A stretch of DNA of 64,000 nucleotides from MGIIa-L3 sp11892u (lineage in GTDB: Archaea; Thermoplasmatota; Poseidoniia; Poseidoniales; Poseidoniaceae): positions 62,001 through 126,000 of the forward strand of contig CBFHXB010000002.1 of assembly GCA_965659685.1 (NCBI GenBank). The letters are read 5' to 3'. The translations under genes were made by a program, and so were the position numbers. Of this stretch, positions 32,535-42,178 are shown piece after piece (the stretch's first letter is position 1; every line of letters begins with the position of its first letter). The notes under the pieces were generated by a model. The model was not told the DNA's origin, did no database searches, and worked only from the letters and a program-made list of their open reading frames with translations.

Positions 32535-33941
32535 TCAACCAAGATGGTCCAATGGAGCCATCATGAATTCACGAAGCAACGTGGTGGCGTAGGCTCCGCT
32601 GGAGAGGGTGAAGCGGAATTTGATGCACGCGCCCTCTGGATGCCATCGGTCTCCGTCTCGAGGTCCTTCGGACCATCGTCCGTCAAGGGTGCCTTCGCTG
32701 GCTTTTGGGACGCTTTCCCACGTGAATTCCTTGAAGCCCGTCACGAGGGCGCGTCGCGTTCCCTTGGTGGACAAGCGCGGAATGGCGGCGACGGTCCAGG
32801 TGGCGTCTTTGAGTCCCATGCTTTCCATCACACCGGCTTCGATGTCACCGGGGCGTCCGTCGCAGGTGCTCACCTCAGATCCGGGCAAAGGTCCGGTGAC
32901 CGTCAGCCTCCCGAGGTTGCAGTTTCGTGCGATTCGGTCGGCGGTCCTGCTTTGCACGGTCACGCAACCCTTGGCTTCGAGTTGACCGCGTTCGTCGACG
33001 CGACCCACAAGGTCACCCTCCACTGGGGTCGCAAGGGGCAAACCGTCCTCCAAACGGGCGTGGAGCGCGCGGTTGAACACGACCGATTGCAAGGCGTGCA
33101 CCGTCATCAGCTGGAGGTTGTTGGGCAAACGGCGAAAGGCGCCCACGTGGTCGTCTGGCTTTTCCAAAAGGTGGGAAGCCATGCGACGTTCGAAGTCCAT
33201 CCAATCCGGGCAGGATTCGATGACCTCCTCAGAAATGCCTTCCTCGCGGATGCGCTTCCGGAACGCGGCCACGTCGGGGGCTTCACCGTCTCCGGGCATC
33301 GAGAGGTAGGTCATCACGGCCTCGTCAAAGCGACCTGCGATCACGTGACGTCCAACTTCCGCGGTCACGGGGCGCCCGGAACCGAAGCGCTGAGGGCCAA
33401 TCCAATTCGGGAACCGTTCTGCACCGAGCGTCGCCTCCAACGTCGCGTGAATCTTGCCGATCTCCTCCATGGCTTCTTGGTCGGTCATCGGTCGACCGTC
33501 GGGGTGGGCGCAGCCGCGCACCGTGATGGTGAACCGGTTGCCTCGGTGGTTGCCGAATCCGATTTTCTGATGGGTGCGGCCGAGGACTTCGATGTCCACG
33601 TCGGTCAATTCAACGCCGTTCACCTTGTTGGCAGGAGCGTCGATGACGAAGAGTTGGCGGGTGATGGCCCGCTTGTCTTTGGTACCGGCAAAGAAAATCC
33701 GCTCTTTGGGAATCCCGAGGGCTTTGGCCAAGCGAGCGATGAAGCGGTTGGTTTCCCAATTTCGCAAGGTGATGCTGGCCACCGTGAAGCGGCCTCGCTG
33801 GTCCATGCTGAGTTTGGTCGAGAGCTCTTCGACGCGGAAATCCTCGACCCGAGTTTTGACCAATCCACCGATGCCGTCGGCGACGGTGGCGTAACCGGTC
33901 AAGCCGATGGCTTCAGCGTGGTGTTGTCCGGAGGCGGACAC
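32535..33941 (-). CDS. truD: tRNA pseudouridine synthase D
   Basis: TruD, which converts uridine 13 of tRNA to pseudouridine. The catalytic motif FAGTKDKRAITRQ (Asp in TKD) is present, and the conserved NWIGPQRFGSGRPVT block matches the family. The family-specific insertion domain fills the middle. The frame is open to 34061, but a GTG at 33941 with a GAGGAGG sequence just upstream gives 468 residues and avoids overlap with rpoL. rpoL lies immediately upstream on the same strand, so the two are probably co-transcribed. Confidence 0.92.
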   Translation of the reverse strand: MSASGQHHAEAIGLTGYATVADGIGGLVKTRVEDFRVEELSTKLSMDQRGRFTVASITLRNWETNRFIARLAKALGIPKERIFFAGTKDKRAITRQLFVIDAPANKVNGVELTDVDIEVLGRTHQKIGFGNHRGNRFTITVRGCAHPDGRPMTDQEAMEEIGKIHATLEATLGAERFPNWIGPQRFGSGRPVTAEVGRHVIAGRFDEAVMTYLSMPGDGEAPDVAAFRKRIREEGISEEVIESCPDWMDFERRMASHLLEKPDDHVGAFRRLPNNLQLMTVHALQSVVFNRALHARLEDGLPLATPVEGDLVGRVDERGQLEAKGCVTVQSRTADRIARNCNLGRLTVTGPLPGSEVSTCDGRPGDIEAGVMESMGLKDATWTVAAIPRLSTKGTRRALVTGFKEFTWESVPKASEGTLDGRWSEGPRDGDRWHPEGACIKFRFTLSSGAYATTLLREFMMAPLDHLG

Positions 33942-33954
33942 CGGGGCGTCCTCC

Positions 33955-34212
33955 TCAGAGGGTGGCGCCGGAGAATTCTGCGGCGATGGAGGCAACCAGC
34001 TCGTTGATGACGCTGGCCGGATCTGCCTTGCCCTTGGTTCGAATGTAGAACTCGGGATCATCGAGGTCGGGGTGGCCAGGGAAGTAGTTGGCGTACTCGA
34101 TTTTGTCGTGGTTGTTCAATCGCTCACGGAGCATCTGAAGGGAGGTGTGACCCTCACCCACAACACGCATACGGAGTTCTTGTCCTTCGCGGAAGAGCAC
34201 CTTGATTGGCAT
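33955..34212 (-). CDS. rpoL: DNA-directed RNA polymerase subunit L
   Basis: Subunit L of the archaeal RNA polymerase (Rpb11/Rpb3 family), part of the assembly platform with subunit D. The 85-residue product carries the signature HPDLDDPEFYIRTKGKADP, with the alpha/beta fold around it. The ATG at 34212 gives MPIKVLFREG; a longer frame upstream is spurious because it would add more than 100 basic residues. The divergent RND gene starts 112 nt away. Confidence 0.95.
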   Translation of the reverse strand: MPIKVLFREGQELRMRVVGEGHTSLQMLRERLNNHDKIEYANYFPGHPDLDDPEFYIRTKGKADPASVINELVASIAAEFSGATL

Positions 34213-34293
34213 GGGAACGGTCGGTCGACCTGACGGCTCGCTTTCAAGCCTTCGGGTTGTATTGCCGTGCTTTGCGCGCCGTCTGCCTCTTCG

Positions 34294-34301
34294 CTTATGA
34301 A
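34294..34301 (+). promoter_or_regulatory. TATA-like element of the second RND gene
   Basis: CTTATGAA lies 24-31 nt before the ATG at 34325 in otherwise GC-rich sequence. A leaderless message is likely if this is the promoter. Confidence 0.4.
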
Positions 34302-34324
34302 CCGAAGCGCCCGGTGGGGCCTTG

Positions 34325-36895
34325 ATGGAGGTCGAGCGCCTGGAGGCCCTCGCCGACCGTGCGGCACCCGCCTTCGCAAAAGCAGCCCTTCCAATCTTGA
34401 TCTTGGCCGGTCTGGTCACGGCCGGCCTGATGGTCTCCTTGGTGACCAGTCCTCCTGCATTTGACACCGACTTGGACCGCTTCGCACCGGACAGCGACGC
34501 CCTCGAAGCACACGAGCGCATCCATGCCAACTTCCCCGAAGAGCGCCGCCCAATGTTTGTTCATGCCGTGGCCGACGACGGCGGAAACGTCCTGACCCTC
34601 GACCATCTGAAAGCCATGGAAACCGACGAACTTGCGCTTCGCAATGCATCGGCAGAACGGTCGGATGTGGTGGTGGCGTGGGCCACGGCGACAACGGCCC
34701 TTCAGGTGGCGCTCGACGAAGAAGCCAACGGGACCGCCTTGTCGAGCATCACCGATTGGCCCGAACTTCTCGCCCTGGTGCTTGACGAGGGGACCACCTG
34801 CACCTTGACCGACGACGACGCCTTGTTGGCGTCGGCGACCTTTGCTGCAAACGCGATGCTCTCCGAAGACCTGGACATTGACCCAGTGTGCGCCTTCTTG
34901 TCCGACGGGACAGGTGGTGGCGTACCGGTGGCTTCCTCCACCCTCTGGGTGCTCGACATCGACCCCTCGATTGACACCACACAGCGCGAAATTTTGCAAG
35001 ACCAGTTGCGTCTCGAACTCGCGGCCATCTCCGAAGATTCCCCTCTCACCTACGGGGTGGTCTCCTTGGATCTGATTTCCTACGACATCGATGCCTCGAC
35101 CTTTGACGGCTTGGCCCTGCTCATTGGGCTGGCCCTGCTTGTCGTGGTCCTCGTTCTTGCCTTCGCCTTCCGCACAGCCCGTGGCGTGGCCTTCCCCTTG
35201 ACCGGTCTTTCTGTGGCGCTCATCTGGACCTACGGGCTGCTCAATCTGTTTGGAGCCAAGTTCACGGCCCTTGAAGTGGCCGTGGCGCCGCTGGTGCTCG
35301 GACTTGGGATTGACTACTCGATTCATCTCCAGCGCGCGTACCTGACCACACGGAAAGAGAACGACGATCCCGCTCACGCGTGGCTGAAGGCTTGCGCCGG
35401 GCTCGCCATGCCGTTGGTGCTTGCCGTGGTCACCACCGTGGCTGCGTTCTTGGCCAACGCCGTCTCTCCTTTGCCTCCAATCGCCACCTTTGGTGTGGCT
35501 TTGGCGTTGGGCGTCGTGTGCGCATTCCTGGCCTCCACGGTGGTGGTTGGAGCCCTCCACGTCGTCGTCGACGCTCGGCGCCCGAAGCGCGACGCCATCG
35601 TGCTGCGCATGCCACGGTTCAGCGAACGTCTCGTGGCGGTTCAGCGCAGCCAGCAACTGAGCATCTTGCTGGTTGCCGTGTTGGTCAGCCTCGCGTCCCT
35701 TGTTGGCGCTTTGTCCCTTGAAACCGAGTTTGATTTGACGGATTTCCTCGACGAAGACCTCGAGGTCATGGAGGTCCGTGATGACCTCGAAACGTCCTAC
35801 GATGCCGCAGGCTGGAAGGTCGTGTATTTGCTCATGGAACCCGAGGACAACCGCTCCACGATTCCAATGGATGCGGTCATGCTGGACCAACTCCGTCTCC
35901 TCCATGGTGACCTGAAAGCAAACCATGACGTCGTGGGGACGGACGGCACCAAACCCTCACCCTCCTACGACGGGCCGTATGTGCTGCTTCGTGATGCCGT
36001 GTTGAGGAACGCGAGTTTCGGAGAAGATCACAACCTCGCGGTGCTGACCACCGGTGACGTCTACCCGGTCACGTCGAGTCAACCCGTTGACCTCCTCGGG
36101 GCCTTCCAAGCCTTGCAAACGAACACCAGCGTGGCCGACCCGTTGACTGGGCTGAGTTGGGCTGACCGCGTCGAGGCGACGGTCGCGATGAACGACGAGG
36201 GCGTGACGCACCTTCGCAACGAGATCCGCGTCGAAGCCAGCACATCGGCCGATTCCAGCCGAGTGGTGGCCACCTTTGTGTCCATGGTTGATGGTGTGGA
36301 AGGTGAGAACGGGCTTGACGCAGATTTGGACGGATTTGCACAAGTGCACGTAACGGGTGATCTTGTGGTCCTTGAAACGGTCCTGACGGGACTGAGCGTT
36401 TCGCAACTTGAGTCGACGGCGATTTCCCTCGCCGTGTCGTTTGTGGTCCTCTTGGTGCTGACCCGCCGGTTGATTCCTGCTTTGGTTGTGCTGTCTCCCG
36501 TGGTGTTCTCCACCCTTTGGGTGGTCGGCTCCATGGTCCTGCTCGGGCTGAAGTGGAACGTCATGACCGTGATGGTCACCGCCCTGACGTTGGGCATTGG
36601 GATCGATTTCGCAATCCACATGTGGCAACGCATGGAACGGGAGCGTTCTCGCCGCTCAAACCGTGAGGAAGCCATGGTTGCCTCCATGTCCACCACCGGT
36701 GTCGCGTTGTTGCTTTCCGCTGCCACCACCGCACTCGGTTTCATCGTCCTGCTCGCATCACCGATGCCCCTCATCCGGGATTTTGGCATGATCACCGCGG
36801 TGACGGTGGGCTTCTCGCTCCTCCTTTCGCTGGTGTTGCTGCCGGTGCTGATGGACGTGGCCGACGCGGCCAGTTCACGCCAAGATCAAGGCTGA
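34325..36895 (+). CDS. RND superfamily (MMPL-like) exporter
   Basis: Second large RND/MMPL-type transporter, 856 residues. Two repeated halves each have a leading helix, an external domain and a five-helix block. The relay motifs are GLGIDYSIHLQRAY (about residue 327) and GIGIDFAIHMWQRM (about 758). The external domains are Asp/Glu-rich but lack the tandem calcium-loop insert of the copy at 22822. The start is ATG at 34325 (TTG one codon earlier is possible). Its stop overlaps the end of the convergent gene at 36886 by ten bases. The substrate is unknown. Confidence 0.88.
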   Translation: MEVERLEALADRAAPAFAKAALPILILAGLVTAGLMVSLVTSPPAFDTDLDRFAPDSDALEAHERIHANFPEERRPMFVHAVADDGGNVLTLDHLKAMETDELALRNASAERSDVVVAWATATTALQVALDEEANGTALSSITDWPELLALVLDEGTTCTLTDDDALLASATFAANAMLSEDLDIDPVCAFLSDGTGGGVPVASSTLWVLDIDPSIDTTQREILQDQLRLELAAISEDSPLTYGVVSLDLISYDIDASTFDGLALLIGLALLVVVLVLAFAFRTARGVAFPLTGLSVALIWTYGLLNLFGAKFTALEVAVAPLVLGLGIDYSIHLQRAYLTTRKENDDPAHAWLKACAGLAMPLVLAVVTTVAAFLANAVSPLPPIATFGVALALGVVCAFLASTVVVGALHVVVDARRPKRDAIVLRMPRFSERLVAVQRSQQLSILLVAVLVSLASLVGALSLETEFDLTDFLDEDLEVMEVRDDLETSYDAAGWKVVYLLMEPEDNRSTIPMDAVMLDQLRLLHGDLKANHDVVGTDGTKPSPSYDGPYVLLRDAVLRNASFGEDHNLAVLTTGDVYPVTSSQPVDLLGAFQALQTNTSVADPLTGLSWADRVEATVAMNDEGVTHLRNEIRVEASTSADSSRVVATFVSMVDGVEGENGLDADLDGFAQVHVTGDLVVLETVLTGLSVSQLESTAISLAVSFVVLLVLTRRLIPALVVLSPVVFSTLWVVGSMVLLGLKWNVMTVMVTALTLGIGIDFAIHMWQRMERERSRRSNREEAMVASMSTTGVALLLSAATTALGFIVLLASPMPLIRDFGMITAVTVGFSLLLSLVLLPVLMDVADAASSRQDQG

Positions 36896-37458
36896 GCGTT
36901 TGGTGAGAGCGCGTCCACGATGGCGTCCATGTCCAAGCCCTGGTCGTGGGCCACCAAGGCCAACCCCAACCAGGACGTGCACGGCCGCAGGGCGTGCTGC
37001 TTACGTTCCGCACGTCGCTTGACCTCACTCCGGTCCAACCCCGAAGCACGTGCGATGAACCCAACCAATCGAGCCTCGAGCCGAACCCGTGGGTCGTCGC
37101 TTTCGTCGTTTTTGGACGCGGGCGTGGGTGGAGCTGCCTTGGTCTCTGCCGGAGCAGCAACGGGGGCAACCGCCTTTGCTGCCGGTTCACCTGGCGGCGT
37201 CGCTTCCAACAGCCTCGATGGCCGGGGCATCCACGACAATGGAACCTTGACCTCACTGAGGTCCCTGCTGGGCAAATAGCCGCCTTCGGCGGAGGAAAGC
37301 CAACCCGTGTCGATGAGGTGGGCCACCACCCTGTCAGCTTCCTCAATGCCAAGCCAGCCCTGGGCGAAGGCCATCGTGCGGGCCATGTCAGAGGCTTGCA
37401 TGGGCACGCCTGAACGGAACAGGACCAACAGGGCCCGCTCGACGTCTTCCGCAGCCAT
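36886..37458 (-). CDS. DUF2240-like archaeal protein
   Basis: Appears to belong to the DUF2240 group of archaeal proteins with a winged-helix-type N-terminus. Residues 1-70 form helices with ERALLVLFRSGVPMQASDMA and a wing-like DTGWLSSAEGGYLPSRDL. KVPLSWMPRPSRLL follows, the family's proline-rich signature. An Ala/Pro/Lys linker (about 85-115) separates a C-terminal helical domain (RLVGFIARASGLDRSEVKRRAERKQ). The function is unknown. The start is ATG at 37458. It lies just past the kelch protein gene on the same strand. Confidence 0.65.
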   Translation of the reverse strand: MAAEDVERALLVLFRSGVPMQASDMARTMAFAQGWLGIEEADRVVAHLIDTGWLSSAEGGYLPSRDLSEVKVPLSWMPRPSRLLEATPPGEPAAKAVAPVAAPAETKAAPPTPASKNDESDDPRVRLEARLVGFIARASGLDRSEVKRRAERKQHALRPCTSWLGLALVAHDQGLDMDAIVDALSPNAQP

Positions 37459-37497
37459 CGATGACCAGCAAGGGCGGTCGTCCAAGAACCCGACGGC

Positions 37498-40400
37498 TCA
37501 TGCGATGCGCTCGAAGGCGCCGTCGTCGCGGAGCTTCCATCGCCCTGTGCCCTCGCCTTCGTAGTACGTACCTTCCGTGGTGTACTCGTAGTCGCCTCCT
37601 CCGGGGAGTTCGGTGTGATCGCCGACCACTGCTCCCGCATCCAACAGCGATGCAGGTTCGTGAACGTGTTCGGTGACCGGGGTGAGCGCGGCCAAGGCAG
37701 CTTCTGCGTTCGCCAAATCCACGGTCGCAGAGGCCGGCTTTGTTGGTGGTGCACGGGGGCCACCGGCCACACGTCGGTCAGCACCTGGGGGTCCCTTGGG
37801 CTTCGGCTTGGATGGGCCACCCGATGGGCCAGGAAGGGCTGCTTCAAGGTCGTCTTCGGTGTGACCTCGCCGCCTCAAGAGGACCACGGCGAGGGCGAGC
37901 ACGGCCAATCCACCGCCGCCGACCACCGCTGCTCCCATGCCGCCACCTGCGTTTTGGCCTCGGTAGGTCCAGAGGTTGTCGTCTTCGTCCAATTCGCTGA
38001 CCTCGTCGTTGGCGTCAACGGTTACGCGCAAGGTCCACTCGCCCTTTGGGACGTTGAAGTTGCCACGGATCAATTCTGACTCATCGGCACCGAGGCCGCT
38101 GATTTCGCGCCGGACGACCACGGCCTCCTCCCCGTCGCTTTCGAGCGTGATTTCAACCACGAAGGGTCGGTCAATGGCTTCCGACCGGGCGATGACGGGC
38201 GCGGCGACAAGCACATTCGCTCCTTCTGAATCAACATCGCCGTTCAGGGTCACGTCTCCCAGTTCCAAATCAGGGCCTTCGTCGGTTAACGTGGCCACGA
38301 ACCATGGGTCGCTGGCCGTCAGGTCCGACGCACCCACGAGCGGGCGCCCCGCATCGTCCCGGCCGTTGGCCCAACAGGACAGGCTCGCTTGCGGGTCGAG
38401 GTCCGCCGGGTCCCCGACGTTGGAGAAATTGAACACCGCTGTGAAAAGCGTGAGGTCCTCGAAGATGCCCGTAGGTGGCACGGATTGTGTCACTTCGGGC
38501 CAAGACCGTTCGGTCGAGGTCACTTGGCAGGTGACGTTGATCGGCCCGTTCCATCCCGTGTCCTCCTCGACGTTGACGCCGACGGTGACCTCGTCGAGGT
38601 GGTAACGGGACCACGAGGCTTCTGCGCTCTTGGCCACCAAGAATGGGGGGGTGGCGTCAACGTCCATCGGTGACAACACGATTTGGTGGAGCATGACCGT
38701 GTCCTGGGGGTCCCAGACTTCAATCCGGGCGAGCATCAAGCGTCCTCCCGCGGTCGGGGCAGGGATGCCGGTGTCGAGCACACCGTCTTGGATGAGGACC
38801 GTACTGCCCCCGTCCCAACGCACAGCGCCGACGTTGCCAAACCATCGGATTCGGAGCCCTCCTTCATACGGCACGCCGCTGGTGCTGTGGTTGACGGTGG
38901 CGCTCAAGTTCAGGTGCTCTCCGACGGCAAGGACGCTGTCTGCGTCGATCGGCCCTTGGGTGGCGCCTTCCAAATCTGAGAGGTTCACGCCATCGAAGGT
39001 CAGCTCCCTGGCGAAGGTCCACGCCCCGGCAAGCTCGGTGGCGTTCGTGCCGTCGATGTCTTTGGCGACGATTCGGACCGCTCCTTCGATGAGTGAACCG
39101 GGCACCAAGGCCCATTCTGGGGCAAAGGCCAGGTCTACCGTCATCACGTCGTTGGACACCGAAGCAGCGCACGCCACCACGGCCGTTCGCCCGTCCAAGT
39201 TCTGACACTGTTCGCTGATGACGTCCCAACGGACCCCGAGGTTGACGTCCCCACCGAGTTCAATCCGGAGTTCTTGAACGTCCTCCAGACCGTTGCCGTC
39301 GGTCAAGGACACCTGCCATTGAAGGGGCCGGCCGGGCTCGAGGTGTTGTAACGTACCGTCGCTTGGGTTGATGCTCAGAACGTCGACGGTACGCGGGATC
39401 CTGGTGGTCCAATTCAGGTGGCCGGATTCAGCCGCCACGTTCGCCACAGGGAGTCCTGCAAGGTCGCTTCCCAGGACCAACACGCGAACGGCTTGATGGT
39501 CATCGTTGGCGCTGTCGTCAACGGTGAAGTTGGCGGTCCAGACCGTGCCTGTGTTGGACCACGTCGCGGGCACCTGGACGTATTCCCCGAGGCTTGCGAG
39601 CCCGTCGATTTGGCCACCGTTTTGGCCGTCGTCTCTCGCTTCGACCCAGACGCGGAAATCGACGTCAGCGGGATCGAATCCTCCGACTTCTGCGAAGCTG
39701 AGGATGACGTTTCGTGCTGCGTTTTGATTCGCATAGGCCGCTTGATTCGGGCTGCTGCCGAGCAGGCTTGGGGCTTGGGCATCGAGGACAAAGGCGGTGC
39801 CGTCGTTTTCGAAGAGGAGGGTGGCGTTGGCTTCCGTACGAAGTTCGATGCGGAGGTCAGCAGGCCCGGAGGCATCCGAAGGAAGCACCATCGTCAGTGG
39901 GGCCAGGCTCGCGAGGCTGAGGTCGGTCCACGCGGTGGACATGTTGAACCACGTTGAGGCAGGCACGAGTTGACCTGCGGCAAGGTCCTCCACGCTCAGG
40001 TGCATGCGTGCTTGGAAGGCGCCGTCAGCCGGTCCGTCGTTTCGACTCGGGAAAGACGCTGAGAGGTCCACGGTCAACACACGGTCTGCGGCCACGACGA
40101 CGGACGAAGTCGCCATCAGGTCCCGTCCATCGGCGGTGATGGCATCGAGGGTGACCTCGATGTCATCGGTCCACGTCAGCGTCGGGTTGTCCGGTGCAGC
40201 GGCGAAGACCAAGGAACCGTCATCGGCCTTGATTTCGAGGTGCATGTCCATTTGATTGAGGTTGACCACGCCCTGGTCCAGGTGAAGGTTCCACGCGAGT
40301 TCGGGTGGCGTTTGTTGGACGAGGTGAACGCTGCTGTTTGCGGTGTTGACGACCCGCAGGGCATCCATCGGGCTTGTGAGGGTCCATGTTCCACCGTTTT

Positions 40401-42126
40401 CCTCTGCCACGATCCGCTGGGTGCGTCCAAAGCCGGCGTCGAGGACCAGTTCCGCGCTGTCCCATTCGGTGTTGACGTCGACCAAGGTGGTCACGTTCAG
40501 CGGTTGACCGTAACTTTGCAGCGACGTGCGATCCAGGGCCGTGAACACGGTTTCCTCCATGCCCCAAGCAACGGCATCGAGGTCCGGCAAGGTCCATGCT
40601 TCACCCTTTGTTGTGCTCAGCACGACACGGCACTGCATCCAGGGGTGCAAGTCGAGGAATTCTTCCACAGACCGTTCACTGCCGGAAACGCTTGGTTCCG
40701 GAATGCTATGGTTGCCGATGGGGTGGTTGTAGCTGAAATTGCCGATCATCGGTTGCCAATCGATGCCGTTGAGCAACAGCGCATCCGGGGCGGTCCGGTA
40801 CTGCAAGCCGAGGGAGGTTCCCGCAGGCGTGCTGCCGTCGAGGCGAATCCAGCGGAACATGGCATCGCCATGGGCGACGCTTCGGAGGTCGATTGGGGGT
40901 GACGTCAACGTCCCTGTGTGCTCGGCGGGGCTGACGTAACGGTTGGACGTGGAGCGGAGTTGCAACCAATTCCAGGACGGATTCCCGGCATCGCCTCCGA
41001 TGACATAGGTGGCGTTGTTGTACTGCGTCCAGGCCATGCTGTGAACCGCGATGAGCAAGTTCCCCATGTTGCGCCACTCATCGGTGTCCGGTAACCAACC
41101 GTAGGTCCGGCGTTGTGCTCCCGTGCTCGAAGCGCCTCCAAACAGCACGATTTCGTCGTGGATGACGGTGGCCCCTGCCCCTGAAATGGCCACGCCCAAA
41201 TCGGTGTGATTGGACCACGTTCCATTGCTCATGTGCATGCGTTCGGTCGTGTTGGTCAAGTCCCAACTGGCGGTGGGTGGTCCACCACCTGACGATGTCG
41301 CCGTGGTCTTGTAGCCACCCATGACGTAGAGGTTGCCGCGGTAATGGGCGGCTGCAGGCAGGACACGTGGTGTCGTGAGGTTCCCTTGCGCGGTCCAGGT
41401 GTCGTTGTCGATGTCGTAACTGGAACTGGTGTTCATCGCCATCACGTTCCCCGTCCGGTTCACACCACCGACCACGTACATGACGCCGTTGTGATGCGCA
41501 TAGCCGGCTTTTCCAACGGCCCTGTCGCCGGGCATTGCGGTTCCAAGGCTCCAGGTGTCCGTCGTGAGGTTGTAGCGTTGCACCAAGCCTGAGGTAAACG
41601 AAGGGACCGAGGATTGGCTGTCTTCCATCGGAAGATCGCCCGCGAGCACCAAGGTGTCCCCCCAGCGGGCGCATCCTGCGAAGGATTGTGTGTTCGGCAG
41701 AGGATTGGAGGCCACGGTCCACGTGCCGTTGGTGACGTCGTAGATCTCGATCATGCTGGTCTCTTCCTCGTCGTTCCATTGGCTGGACGGATCGATGATG
41801 CCACCGACCAACCACAATTCGTTCCGTTCTGGGATGGGGAACAAGCAAGCCGCCATGCGTGGAAACTGAGGTGTTCCTGCTGGCCCGGACCAGGCCACGG
41901 AGGGTCGGTCGATGACCACCTCGTTCCCGTCGCTGTCCCAACTGGTGCCGCTGAGGTTCCACCCAGTGCCGTTGAAATCAGCTTGCATGGCGCTTGCGGG
42001 CATGGTGAAGGGGGCGGGCGCCTCCAAGGCCGTTTCAACGCCTCCCGAGGTCGGCATCACCATCGCCCATGGCATCGTGAGGAAGAGACCGAGCACAACC
42101 AAGGCTTGGAGGGTGGTCTTCGACAT
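37498..42126 (-). CDS. Giant secreted kelch/CARDB surface protein (1542 residues) with a cytoplasmic tail
   Basis: A signal peptide (LVVLGLFLTMPWAMVMPTSG) is followed by a kelch beta-propeller at about 85-390, seen as repeated WLVGGI, YVVGGV, YVMGGY, VLFGGA and YVIGGD strands, each with upstream GxxxPxxR-like turns. The centre is beta-rich Ig-like modules. A CARDB domain lies at about 1285-1390 (DLELGDV through ELDEDDN). A single helix (AVVGGGGLAVLALAVVLL) at about 1396-1416 is followed by about 125 cytoplasmic residues: Pro/Gly/Lys-rich, then a compact end GRWKLRDDGAFERIA. A sizeable cytoplasmic tail is unusual for these surface proteins and hints at coupling across the membrane. The start is ATG at 42126 with a TATA-like box 23-30 nt upstream. 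Confidence 0.88.
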   Translation of the reverse strand: MSKTTLQALVVLGLFLTMPWAMVMPTSGGVETALEAPAPFTMPASAMQADFNGTGWNLSGTSWDSDGNEVVIDRPSVAWSGPAGTPQFPRMAACLFPIPERNELWLVGGIIDPSSQWNDEEETSMIEIYDVTNGTWTVASNPLPNTQSFAGCARWGDTLVLAGDLPMEDSQSSVPSFTSGLVQRYNLTTDTWSLGTAMPGDRAVGKAGYAHHNGVMYVVGGVNRTGNVMAMNTSSSYDIDNDTWTAQGNLTTPRVLPAAAHYRGNLYVMGGYKTTATSSGGGPPTASWDLTNTTERMHMSNGTWSNHTDLGVAISGAGATVIHDEIVLFGGASSTGAQRRTYGWLPDTDEWRNMGNLLIAVHSMAWTQYNNATYVIGGDAGNPSWNWLQLRSTSNRYVSPAEHTGTLTSPPIDLRSVAHGDAMFRWIRLDGSTPAGTSLGLQYRTAPDALLLNGIDWQPMIGNFSYNHPIGNHSIPEPSVSGSERSVEEFLDLHPWMQCRVVLSTTKGEAWTLPDLDAVAWGMEETVFTALDRTSLQSYGQPLNVTTLVDVNTEWDSAELVLDAGFGRTQRIVAEENGGTWTLTSPMDALRVVNTANSSVHLVQQTPPELAWNLHLDQGVVNLNQMDMHLEIKADDGSLVFAAAPDNPTLTWTDDIEVTLDAITADGRDLMATSSVVVAADRVLTVDLSASFPSRNDGPADGAFQARMHLSVEDLAAGQLVPASTWFNMSTAWTDLSLASLAPLTMVLPSDASGPADLRIELRTEANATLLFENDGTAFVLDAQAPSLLGSSPNQAAYANQNAARNVILSFAEVGGFDPADVDFRVWVEARDDGQNGGQIDGLASLGEYVQVPATWSNTGTVWTANFTVDDSANDDHQAVRVLVLGSDLAGLPVANVAAESGHLNWTTRIPRTVDVLSINPSDGTLQHLEPGRPLQWQVSLTDGNGLEDVQELRIELGGDVNLGVRWDVISEQCQNLDGRTAVVACAASVSNDVMTVDLAFAPEWALVPGSLIEGAVRIVAKDIDGTNATELAGAWTFARELTFDGVNLSDLEGATQGPIDADSVLAVGEHLNLSATVNHSTSGVPYEGGLRIRWFGNVGAVRWDGGSTVLIQDGVLDTGIPAPTAGGRLMLARIEVWDPQDTVMLHQIVLSPMDVDATPPFLVAKSAEASWSRYHLDEVTVGVNVEEDTGWNGPINVTCQVTSTERSWPEVTQSVPPTGIFEDLTLFTAVFNFSNVGDPADLDPQASLSCWANGRDDAGRPLVGASDLTASDPWFVATLTDEGPDLELGDVTLNGDVDSEGANVLVAAPVIARSEAIDRPFVVEITLESDGEEAVVVRREISGLGADESELIRGNFNVPKGEWTLRVTVDANDEVSELDEDDNLWTYRGQNAGGGMGAAVVGGGGLAVLALAVVLLRRRGHTEDDLEAALPGPSGGPSKPKPKGPPGADRRVAGGPRAPPTKPASATVDLANAEAALAALTPVTEHVHEPASLLDAGAVVGDHTELPGGGDYEYTTEGTYYEGEGTGRWKLRDDGAFERIA

Positions 42127-42148
42127 TAACGTCGACTTTTGAGGGGGT

Positions 42149-42156
42149 CATTTAGG
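42149..42156 (-). promoter_or_regulatory. TATA-like element of the kelch surface-protein gene
   Basis: The minus strand reads CCTAAATG at 23-30 nt before the ATG, again with leaderless spacing. Confidence 0.45.
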
Positions 42157-42178
42157 CATTCGCGGTGATTGGACGCGC

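Noticed and set aside
32442..34007. A 521-residue plus-strand frame over TruD
   Set aside because: Shadow of TruD and of the end of RpoL, both of which have clear motifs on the minus strand.
33955..34530. A longer N-terminus for RpoL (191 residues)
   Set aside because: The additional 106 residues are Arg/Ala/Ser-rich with no family match and overlap the divergent RND gene; the ATG at 34212 gives exact family length.
34295..35926. A 543-residue antisense frame over the second RND gene
   Set aside because: A His/Gln/Arg-rich shadow of the RND transporter, which has intact relay motifs in the plus frame.
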